The notes under the pieces were generated by a model. It worked only from the letters and a program-made list of their open reading frames with translations, searched no databases and was not told where the DNA came from. Of a stretch of 64,000 nt of DNA, positions 25,045-34,988 are shown in pieces. Within the stretch, counting starts at the first letter, position 1. Each line of letters opens with the position of its first letter. The stretch is from Sphagnum compactum. Its lineage: Eukaryota; Bryophyta; Sphagnopsida; Sphagnales. Both the position numbers and the translations under genes were made by a program. The stretch spans positions 9,414,213 through 9,478,212 of the forward strand of contig OZ234493.1 of NCBI GenBank assembly GCA_965153455.1. The letters run 5' to 3'.

Positions 25045-25540
25045 CTACCTTCTATATTTTTTAAACAAAATCTCTACCTCTTGACAAAAGCTTTATCTCT
25101 TCTTGGTTAAACCTTTTAACTATTGGCAAAACCTTTATTTCTTCATGTTTAAATTTCTACCTTTGAACAAAACCTTTATTTCTTCCTAGTTAGACGTTTA
25201 CTTTTTGGCAAAATATTTCTTAAATTAGCTAAACTTTTATTTTCAACAGATCTTTTATTTCTTGGGAAAACTTTTTTACTTATTGGTTAAACTTTTACTT
25301 CTCAAAAAAATCTTTATGCTTAATTAGACTTCTACTTTCAATAAATACCTATTTTCGTGGCAAAACTTCTTTACATATTGGTTAAACTTTTACTTATCAA
25401 CAAAACCTTTATGCTTCATGGCTAAACCTTTACTTCTTACCAAAACTTTTCTACTTCTTAATTAAACATTTATTTCTCCACAAAACTTCTCTACTTCCTA
25501 TCTAAACCTCCACCTTTTGATAAAACTTACCTACCCACCC
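25045..25540. repeat. Degenerate short tandem repeat, roughly 45-bp period
   Basis: AAACCTTTA(C/T)TTCTT, GGCAAAAC.TTTAT and GGTTAAACTTTTACTT boxes recur about ten times through 500 bp with strong divergence. Pyrimidine bias is marked. Confidence 0.7.
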
Positions 25541-26084
25541 ATCATCGTATCTACTTAACACTTTCATGATGTTGATTTGGATTGATGAAGTTATAATATA
25601 AAATGTAAGTATTGCAAAGAACCCATCAATAGTTATTCTAATCTTATTTGAACCACTTATGATGATAAATTATGAACCTCAAATGCAAGTATTGCAATCA
25701 TGGCAAAGTTTTCAATGTCAATTCTAAACATGCATTTACACACTTGATCATTTAATGGATGATGCAATTAATTTAACTTAACAATAGGTAGTTAATTTAA
25801 TGATGTAGCTAATTAATTAAAAAATATGCTTGATTATTTAAAGTTAAGGAGACAACAAACATTTATGAGTTTTTGCACATTTTTTATACTAACTAAAATC
25901 AATACTAGGGGAGATTTTGGGGGAAAATGTTCAAACACATATCTGGAACAAAATTCATTTTGTGTTTTGAAGGTGAATAAAAGGTTTAAAAATTGGAAAG
26001 ATTACACTAAAGGTAAAAGAATAACCTTTTGTTTCACTCATTTAATTAAGTTTTCATTTCATTAACTTTGAAATTTAGTTCATA

Positions 26085-26730
26085 ATTCATTACTAAAAGA
26101 TTATTTGTTTGGCATTTGTACATGTTTGTATAGTTATTGCCCTTCACGTAATCTATTATTAAGATTGTTTAGGTTTATGTATGTTTTTGGGTTATTTTCT
26201 TTGAAATATAAGGCCAATTCTTCCATTCATTAGTTCCTTCCCATTTAATTAGTTTAAAAATGTAGGGCATAATTAGATGTTATAAATATTTTTTCTTTTG
26301 CATTCAAATATGTTTGTATAGTTGTTAAAGTTTATGGCATCTACCATTAGGGCCATTTACAATTTTTTGTATTTTTTTTTTGAGTTAATTAACTTAAAAA
26401 TATAGGGTTGATTCTTCCACTCATTATTTTTTTTCCCGTTTAATTTAATTTTTAAATTTAAAACATAATCAAATACTATATATATTTTTGCATTTAAATA
26501 TGTATGTATAATAATTAATAATATTCATAGCATTTACCATTAGAATTATTTAGAGTTTTGTGTATTTATTTTTTGGTTATTTTTCTTTAAATTCTATGGC
26601 TAATTTTTCCACTCATTATTTTAACATTTAATTAATTTTGAGATTCAAAAAAAAATTTAATGTTATAAATGTTTTTTTGGTATATTTTTGCATAATTATC
26701 AGGGTTGAAGGCATCTATAATTAGGGTTAT
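26085..26730. repeat. Tandem array, about 190-bp unit, three and a half copies
   Basis: Successive units (starting near 26090, 26276, 26472 and 26660) share, in order, TGTTATAAATATTTTTT, GCATT.AAATATGTTTGTATA, GGCATCTACCATTAGGGCCA-type, TTTTTGGTTATTTTCTTT, TTCTTCCACTCATTATT and TTTAATTAATTTT boxes. Spacing is about 185-196 bp. Copies are diverged but collinear. The length is in the range of plant satellite monomers, though only a few copies are present. Confidence 0.8.
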
Positions 26731-27670
26731 TTAAGGTTTTGAATTTAGAGATTGAAACCAAGATGGATATTGCTTGTGAAACGTTTATGATCTACCCTAG
26801 GATGCACGTATCGTGTTTTTAAAATGGTTTTTTACAATACAATACTTGTACATGAAGATTTATGAAAATTGTTCAATTCTAGTTGATGACCCAATCTGAA
26901 AATGTAATACTTGCATCAAGTTTAAAACATCATGTTTAGAATGGTTTGGAGTTCCCAAGACCAGTTGTATTTGCTTTTGTGACCCATTGCAAGTATTATC
27001 CCAAAATAATGACTATGTCCTACGCACAATATACCCACATATGGTTGGTGATGAAAATGACCTAATTCTATTTCATGGTAGGTAGTTGAAAACATATTCC
27101 CAAAGTTCAATATTCACATCCTTTCAAATTGGTTTTCAAAAGGATAGTGAAACCCTAGAACCAAAATTTATTTTGTGACCCATAGGAGGTATTATAGATT
27201 TTTGTTAAAATGTCAAAGCATATTTTGTGACCCAAACCCATATGTGAGTAGTGCACATGATTCCAAGATCCTAATGTGTATTGAACTCCCAATGTGGGTA
27301 TTATTAATTTTCATTCATTTGAGTCTAGTTTTAGTGATGAACCCCCTTCATGAGCCAAAGGACAACTAAGTTTGGCTTTCTCTAGCATGAGGTTATGCAC
27401 CTTCTTAAGGTTCTAGGCGAGCAACCACTTCACAACATATGCAATGGAACACATGTTGATTTTGCACACCCACTTTGACCCCACCTTAGCCCAATATGAA
27501 TCCTTTCAAGTTATTTCAAGTGCTTGAGGGGCTTCATTTGTTCCTTCAATTTCCCACCCTAAACCAACAATCAAAATTGAAATGAAAAAAATGATTAATG
27601 TACATTTAATAATACTATCAATGTGGGTATTTTATAAACCCTAGACCTTAAAATCTATCACTATTAAAAA
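26731..27670. other. Intergenic, no gene recognised
   Basis: Short theme TTTTGTGACCCA plus a word like (A/T)TGGGTATTAT occurs several times between 26880 and 27310, suggesting an old short repeat. No coding signal. Confidence 0.35.
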
Positions 27671-28139
27671 TTAGCCAAAATGTAACCATTATATTTGTGA
27701 CCATTTGCAACTACCTTTGGACATTTTTTGCAACTATTTTTTGATGTTGGTCATATTTGCAACTACATTACAATTAGTTGTGATTATTTTGATTTTCATC
27801 CTTTCATGTGAACAACATTAAATTTGATTTTCATCCAAGAAGAACAATTTATGTCACATTACTTCCAAATGTGATCAATTTAGTCGCAACCTATGAATAT
27901 ACAAAGGTGTATTTTGTGTATTCTAAGGGGTATAATTGGGTTTGTTAAAATTTATAAATGTACACTTTGAATGTATATGAACAATCATACTACATGTGTA
28001 TTCAAGGATTATTATTAACATCAAATGATCTCAATATTATGGTTACACTGGGTGTATGTTTTGAGTATATATTAAAGTTATATGTAACATATTTACTAAA
28101 TATTTTGAGGCCATATTACAAGTTTATCCAAGCTATTTT

Positions 28140-29400
28140 ATTATACTTCATAAATTAATTATAAATGAAAATTATTATTATTATTAAAAATTTACCTCCT
28201 TCTAATAATAATACAATTATTTAATATTATCTCTGACTAAAACTAAAAAATAATATAATTTTTTTACATGATGATGATGATGATGATGATATTAATATGC
28301 TAGAAATAATAATAATCTAATTATTGAAAGCAAAACCATTATGCCTAGTAAAATTATTATTATTATTCGATATTTATAACTTTACAACAATTATAAAAAT
28401 TGACATATTAATAAAAATGCAAAAAACAAAATTTAACCTAACTTAGTTAATACTTTTAATAATAGTTTGATTATATTTTAATATTTATTTATTTACAAAA
28501 TTTACTATAATCATGAATTTAAAATCTAATAAATTATTGTATAATTATTGAAATTATTTTCAAATGACTAATGTACTTATTAAAATTTATTTTTATTTAC
28601 AAAAAAATAATTAATTATTCTAATAAACCATAATAGCTATAACAAGTGACATTAATTATATATAATTAACCAAGGCTAGCTAAAAATTACATTATTTTTA
28701 TTAGTAATCGATTACTGAAATATATATTCATTTTTAAAGTTATTATTTTATTATTTATAATAATTATTGTAATAGTTTGTAAGGAAATAAAAAAGATTAT
28801 TATGTAAATGTAGAATTTTTTTTCAAAGGACAAATACACTTTTTTTATAAAAAAATCTATTATTAAAAAATTCAATATTTATTAAAATATTTCCTAAATA
28901 GCTATAACAACTGAAATAATAATATCAATAATAAAAATAGAATAACTTTGGATATCAACTAGCTACAATAATAATTCAACGACTATTATTATTATTCTTA
29001 AATATCTAATTTTATATTTATTATTATCTATAAAAATGAAAAAATAATGGGAATAACTATAATAAAGTAGCTAGCCTTGGCTAGCTTCTAGTTAAATTAT
29101 TATATTTTTAAATTTTAAATTTGAATATTATTAATTAATTGCTGTATATTTCAATATGAGCCAATTATTAGTTAATTAAATTGGTTGATACATTATTATG
29201 GTAAATATCTAATTAAAATTAAATATTTATTTAATTTTTAACTACAATATAATATAATTAGTTAGTTGGTTAGTTTATTAGTTAGTTTTTTTAATGAATT
29301 AAAGTTTTATTTATTTATTTATTAGTGAACTAATTAGCTAGTTAAATAATCATTTACCTACCTAATTACATATATTTCAAAAAATTAAATGAGGACAATG
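28140..29400. repeat. Extremely AT-rich block with trinucleotide repeats
   Basis: Dominated by ATT/AAT trinucleotides, with an (ATG)8 microsatellite at 28268-28291. GC content looks well under 20 percent. No gene. CTAGC words (28675, 29068, 29081) are the only frequent GC-containing motif. Confidence 0.8.
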
Positions 29401-29456
29401 ATATGGAATAAACTTTTTAATCATAATAGTTTGCAACTAAAAGGTTTATTCCATAT
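29401..29456. repeat. Hairpin-forming inverted repeat
   Basis: ATATGGAATAAACTTTT (29401-29417) pairs with AAAAGGTTTATTCCATAT (29439-29456), a stem of about 17 bp with one imperfection and a loop of about 21 nt. Confidence 0.8.
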
Positions 29457-29589
29457 GTTTTGGCTTTCATTTTCATCTTGAAAAATATATAAATAAGGTG
29501 TTTTGTTTTACATTTTCATATTAAAAAACACGTGTATATGGGATGAGCCATTAAAAGGGTTAGGCCAAAATAAAATATAAATATTCATG

Positions 29590-29815
29590 TATTTACACAT
29601 AATTTACTTACCTCCTTAACTTACTAACCTACCTAAGTAGGTATTTAATCTAAGTAGGTAAGTAGGTCCTACCCAGATAGGTGTCTAACTTAAATAGATG
29701 GGTATGTAGATTTTACCTACTTATTTACTTACCTATGTAGTTAGGTTAGCCTAGGTGGGTAGGTAAGTAGGTAGGTATTATCTTCCTACCTACCTAGTTC
29801 GGCCTACACATTTAA
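29590..29815. repeat. Degenerate (GGTA)n/(TACC)n block with strand switches
   Basis: Runs of TACCTACC alternate with GGTAGGTAAGTA in the same 225 bp, so one strand can fold on itself repeatedly. The same motif reappears at 38100-38200 and 50455-50840. Confidence 0.8.
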
Positions 29816-31527
29816 ATATTTACTGAAATTAATTTTGGAAAAATCAATTAATATGTCATGTGACAAATATCATGTCACAATTTAAGACTGTCCAAGCATA
29901 AAAACTAAATGCCTTAGATTATTTCAAAATTATAATAGAAATATTGAAATTATTAAAAGTTGGGACACATGGAAACACATCACTTGCTCCCATTGTTCAC
30001 CAAAAAAGTCGCATCTTAGTTGCAAGCGAGAATACGTATATGGTTAGTAAAAGGATGAAGGTGTATTTCATTGATTTTTTATTTCATCCAAAAAACCTTG
30101 TCAATTGTGACTAATGTCACATGCAATAGCTTGTCCAACACGATTATTAAAATTTTAGTCGCAAATGTTGCATGTAACTAGAAATTAATCGCAGGGACCA
30201 ATTGCAAAATGGCCATTTTCTACTATTGCCCTTCATCATTTTTAGGTATTGCACAAAAAAAAATGAAGAAAACCACAACCTCCATAAATTTATTTTGTAT
30301 AAATTTAATCGTAACTTACAAGAATAAATAACAAAAGTATGAAGGTACGAAATTTAACCCAAATGTCCACATTTTTATTCAAAGATTTTCATATAAAAAT
30401 GAGAAAAAATCCTAAAACTAATGACATCTCACAAAAAAAGGTTTATTAAAAGTGTAAGTTAAAATGATTTTTTTTTCCTTTGTACACCTCAATCATCATT
30501 TGCCTCAATAAACTTGGACTCATTGATTTGGTGGGAAAACATCACAACAAAAATTGATAATGTTAAATATTGAATTTCATCATTGGAGCTAGGACATTTA
30601 ACTCCTTAGTTAATTATCGCCTTTAACACACTTTTGTACGTCAACAGGAGCTACATATGATGAAGCAACATGTTATTGAATTACAGTTACAACTTCTTTT
30701 GAACCTCCTTCCCCAATTCATTGTAAAATACGTCTTTTCCCACTAGCCAGTTGGTCATAAGTCTTACAAATTAAAACAAAAGAAAAAAAGACATAGTCAC
30801 AAAAACATAAGAAAAATATAGAAAAATAAATAATAATATTAGAAACAAAATATTAAAATTTCAAATTGTCAAAACAAAAACCAAGGTTCAATTGTTTTCT
30901 TCTAAAAAGTAGAAATTAAAAAATCCAGTTTTCTTCTTATTTTAAAAAAGAAAAACATAAAAATAGAAACTAAAATTCAACCTTCTTTTTCTGCACAAAA
31001 GGAAAAAAAATCAAATTTATTCTTCCTTAGTTTCTTTTTCTTTTCTTTTCTCCTTTCTTCTTCTCCTTCCTTTGTTCCTTTTATGGTTTCCTATTTTTTC
31101 CTCCTTCTTCCCCAATTTCTTTTTTCTTTCTCTTGAACCCAAGAAAATTTTCTTCTTTTCTCTCCTTCCTTAAAAAGTAAAAAAAAACCAAAAAACATTT
31201 CTTCTTTTTTCTCCTTCCTCAAAACAAAATTAAAAAAAAGTTAGCAAGGTTTAATGTTTATGTCCTGCAAGTGATGACGATGATGATGACACCCTCCAAT
31301 GGCACTCCCCCATAGTGGTGACTACTCTTATAAAATAAACCAACTAGAACCACCAACAAAAAAAACTTTTAAAAAGATGATGGCAATGGAAGGACACCAT
31401 TGTTGGGGTGTCTTTGAACTCCTTTGATGACAAACACATCTTCTATATTGAAAACAAAAAGAAAACAATGATGAGCTAATGCTTATCATGTTTTGTAAGA
31501 AGGAACAAAGAACAACAAAAAATAACA
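29816..31527. other. Intergenic, no gene recognised
   Basis: AT-rich; a polypyrimidine tract (CTTCTTTTCTCC words) occupies about 31010-31230. The frame at 31328-31555 on minus has no recognisable domain. Confidence 0.4.
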
Positions 31528-31765
31528 CAAACTTAAGGCACACATTAAGTAACATTAATCAACAAACTTAAGTTAATGTGTGCCTTAAGTTTGTTTATTT
31601 TTAAGTTTGTTTAATGTGTGCCTTAAGTTTGTTTAATTTTTGACTTGGCATGTCAAGTTAAGGTGATGTCAAGTCAAGTTAAGTTAAGTTAAACAAACTT
31701 AACTTGACATGCCTCGCCTTAACTTAACTTAAGGCGAGGCATGTCAAGTTAAGGTGATGGTATAC
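31528..31765. repeat. Nested inverted repeats with a perfect 22-bp palindromic stem
   Basis: AACTTAAGGCACACATTAA (31530-31548) is the exact inverse of 31574-31592, with another direct copy near 31611-31630. Further on, 31701-31722 and 31729-31750 are perfect 22-bp inverse arms (motif CTTGACATGCCTCGCC) separated by CTTAAC. Between them TGGCATGTCAAGTTAAGG adds a partial copy, and AAGTTAAGTTAAAC a short CTTAA/TTAAG tandem. The cluster borders the AT-rich DNA to the left and the GC-richer relic region to the right. Confidence 0.9.
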
Positions 31766-32515
31766 AAGCCTCGTGCATTTAACCCCAAGTTCCAGAATTT
31801 CCATACCCAGATTTAACAAAATTTCATGACTTTGTCCATAAGTGCCCCCCAGTTTATAATGGGGGTATTATTAGCCCAGGCCAAAAATGGTGATGAACAG
31901 TTTTGGAACATAGAACAGGGCATGACTTTTACGAATAACTCTATTATCCTTAAAGCAACCTTGTCTGGGGGCCTAGTTTGATACCCTGCAACCCCTGTTT
32001 CATCCCCAATTTGAGTGCAGCAGTAAAGAGAGTGAAACTAGGTATTGTGTAATCAAACTGGCCGGGCATGAGTTCACAAGATTTGCAGGACTTATTTGAG
32101 TGATCTGTAAAGTCACGCCCACTTCAGTCCCCTGTCCCATCCCCTAACTGATTTTCACCCCCCTAAAATCGGCCATCCATAAAGTCCCCAGGATTGGGGA
32201 TGGAATTCAAAAAGTGGGGATGTCAGCCAAAAGATAGGGGATGGGATTAGTTTGACCTTTTTTTTTTTACAAATAGTTAAGGCTGGGGCAGATTCGGGGT
32301 TAGGGTGGGCAGTTTTTCCCAACTTTTAAAAAAAGTTTCAGGCAGGTTCTAGGAAAATGTTTTCACTTTTTTTCATTTCGAGCAGAACTTTGGGGGAATT
32401 TCTTTCACACTTTTGTTTTGTTTTGGGCAGACTTGGGGGAGGCTTTTTGTGCCTTTTACACTTTTTTCTTTTTTTTTTCCAAAGATGTTTCAGAGTCAAT
32501 TATTCAAATACTGAA
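31766..32515. other. Gene-like composition, no gene recognised
   Basis: Less AT-rich than the left neighbour. C-runs and G-runs (CCCCTAAAATCGG, AAAAGTGGGGATG) alternate near 32130-32240. No open frame with a recognisable motif; it could be the promoter side or decayed exons of the relic that follows. Confidence 0.3.
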
Positions 32516-32518
32516 TCG

Positions 32519-32578
32519 GAGCTGGAGGCATGGGTAATGGTGCACCTGCAGCTGGAGGCATGAGTACTGGTGTGCCAG
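32519..32578 (+). repeat. 30-bp tandem repeat coding for Gly/Ala-rich decapeptides
   Basis: Two consecutive 30-bp units start with (G/C)AGCTGGAGGCATG and in one frame read AGGMGNGAP then AAGGMSTGVP followed by AG. The in-frame period suggests a coding origin, but no recognisable protein surrounds it and the frame closes soon after. Confidence 0.5.
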
Positions 32579-33157
32579 CAGGTGTGCTGTTTTACTCTGT
32601 CAATATGTTTGTACATATATTCATTCCTTGTATTCACGCAGACAAATCTCTATCATACATGTTACAGTTGATGGTCCCCAAACAAGTGAGAGACTATCAG
32701 TTCTTGTTCATACTACTTTGCTTTTGTTTCTTTGTTTTAGTTGACCCCTTCCACATTGTTCCTTTTTCATGGTTTGTAAGTCCTTATATGGAAGTTCAAG
32801 GAAACGTTTTAACCTTGTTTTTTAATTTCTTGATCATGAGTATGGAGATTTTTTGGTTCTCATGAAAGTTATCAAGTTGTATTCAAGTATAGTATAGTGC
32901 CATGAATATTGTACACTAGTTCTTTCAATCCATGTGTGGTCTCTGTTGAAGGCAACTTGTTAAGGAATCTGAATATAGATTAGTGTCTCCATGAGGTCAG
33001 GACATCCAGTGGAATGTCAAGGCTGCTGATGATAACTATTGCAGGCTCTCAATAGGGGCTCTGGCTTCAAGATCTATGGAGGCAACAAAGCACAAGAGTC
33101 CATGACTTGAGAATACAACTACAAAAAGAATATTTTTTTTGCAATTCATATTTCCTA

Positions 33158-33533
33158 TCTTATATATTAATTCAGTAAGTCTGTCTGTGCGTCTGTCTGA
33201 CACGACAATTCTGCTGCAATTCTATGGCAGAACCGGCCTCTGCATTTTCTATGGCAGAACCTGGCAATGCATTTTCCCTAAACCCGTTAAAACAGGGCTT
33301 GGTAATGGGGCGGGAGGGGGCCAGCACGGGCGGGGGGGGGGCCCAGCATGGGGCGGGAAGTTAATTATATATAACAGGGGAACGAGGGGGGGGGAATCAA
33401 CGGGTTAAAGAATCAGAGTGGAAAATGCGAAGGACATGGGGGGGGTCGACGGGGTAAAAAACTGGAGTGGGCAATGGGAAGGACCGGGCGGGGGGGAGCT
33501 CGACGGGTGCATTATGCACCGGGTTCACACTAG
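33158..33533 (+). mobile_element. Non-autonomous Helitron candidate, 376 bp
   Basis: Starts TCTTATATATTAATTCAG after an A and ends CACACTAG before a T, the A-T insertion and TC...CTRR termini of Helitrons. A stem GGTGC-ATTAT-GCACC (33506-33520), extendable inside the palindromic GGTGCAT/ATGCACC, lies about 10 nt before the CTAG. The 5' part carries the CTGTCTGTGCGTCTGTCTG motif common near Helitron 5' ends. The interior is strikingly G-rich and contains a 49-54-bp tandem module (starts at 33398, 33447 and 33501: CGACGGG-TAAA). No coding capacity. Confidence 0.7.
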
Positions 33534-33690
33534 TTGGATCTAAATCACGTAGGGATAAGTTTGATTCTATGCTCACAATTGGGCAAAACACCTTATTCTT
33601 GAAGTTCACAGTCTCAAAGTGCCTATCAGGAGTTTGGGTTGTTGGAATTTCTTTGTAAACACAGGTTTTGACATTAGGTTATTAATGTAG

Positions 33691-34082
33691 GGGGCATAAG
33701 TGGTATGATGGAGCCAGAGAGTGGGCACTTATCATCACATGTGCTAGGTGGAAGTTCCTCAAGGAAGGTAGTCATTTCAAGCAACAAGCGAACAAATTCA
33801 ATAAAAGTTCTGGACTCTTCACAAACTTTGTCAAGTAAGGTGGGTACTGCAGTTAACTTACACACATCATGAGTGCAATGCAGCTCTGTAGTGGCTCCTG
33901 CCGAGCTCAAGAGGGTGGTAACTTGTCATCAGTCATCTAACAAAAGAAATTATGAAGCTGCCCTCAAAGGAGTTGAATCTCTCTCTGTTGAGGTAGAGCA
34001 GAAGTCATCTAACAAAAGAAATTATGAAGCTGCCCTCAAAGGAGTTGAATCTCTCTCTGTTGAAGTAGAGCAGAGGCAATAA
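33691..34082 (+). pseudogene. Decayed coding-like exon of unidentified plant protein with a 72-bp in-frame duplication
   Basis: After an AG at 33689-33690 one frame reads ISGMMEPESGHLSSHV, then GSSSRKVVISSNKR, NSIKVLDSSQTLSSKVGTAV and NLHTS, hits TGA at 33870-33872, continues VAPAELKRVV, and enters two copies of a 24-residue unit SSNKRNYEAALKGVESLSVE plus four residues (33931-34002 and 34003-34074, one base different). The Ser/Lys-rich low-complexity style looks like the linker of a plant regulatory protein, but I do not recognise the family. It lies 0.9 kb upstream of the kinase relic on the same strand and may be part of the same dead locus or a separate one. Confidence 0.45.
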
Positions 34083-34988
34083 TTTAGGGCGTTTTTTTGG
34101 TTGAAGGTGGCCCTTGTTCCATGTATCCTTCCCTTAACCTTTGTGTGATTTCCCCCTGTTTTCAGCAAATTGTAGGGCTCCCTGTCTAGTGTACAGTCCA
34201 GATGGGGGATTTGGTTGATGTGTAAGTTGATGTTTTTTTGTGTTATATTCTGGCACACAACCTTTTTTTCTTCCTCAGATAAGCCTTTTGCCTAGTTGCA
34301 TTTTTGGTTTGGTATTGTTGTTAAAGTCTGCAATACAAATTGTCCATGAGACTTGGTGGGGTAATCTATCTGCTCATGGAGTCAATCCGGATTACTTGTT
34401 TGATAGCATTTCCACGGTTAGCTCTTCAAACTGGGAATGAGGATCTAGAGTAAGATCCTAGATGTCATAAGGCTGTTATTGAATGGCAAAAATTTTGCAT
34501 GAATTTGGTACTAGAAGTTCTTTGTTTTGTAATCTATGAAAGAAACTTTGGAATTGTGTTCCACATTACATCAGACCTTTGGTGATAATAAGAGATTGAA
34601 TGTCAGATATTAGCTTCCATGATTTGAGACTTCTATGTACTGCAGATCTGACATTGTGATATTTTGTTGAATAATTTTGTTGCACATTTATTGTGATCAA
34701 AGCAATTCTTTAATTTGTAGAGTGTCCAAGCTCTGAAATTATTATTTTTTAATTATGAGTTTCTGAACACATGGCATAGGGTTTGTATCATAGGCCTCCT
34801 ATTCCAAATCTTGTTGTGCATTGGGTATAAGTGGGTCCTAATCTCTATGTCATATATCTAGGTGCAAAGTGAGGCAGGACTTTAGGACTTCAAGGCCTTT
34901 GATAATCAGGGCAAACATTGATTTGTACTGGTTCATAGGCTCTTGCTCTCTGAACATTGGTTTCGTAACCCACATGCTTGTTTTGCAG

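Larger units (their letters stand above)
27671..30240. mobile_element. Possible Mutator-like element remnant around an AT-rich core
   Basis: The left boundary (AATTAGCCAAAATGTAACCA, then repeated TTTGCAACTAC) and the reverse complement of the right boundary (AATGGCCATTTTGCAATTGG, then GTTACATGCAACATTTGC) resemble each other loosely, and GTCGCAA words lie near both ends. The right end style (GGCCATTTTGCAATTGGTCC) recalls long terminal repeats of plant Mutator-like elements. No transposase was found inside. Weakly supported. Confidence 0.25.
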
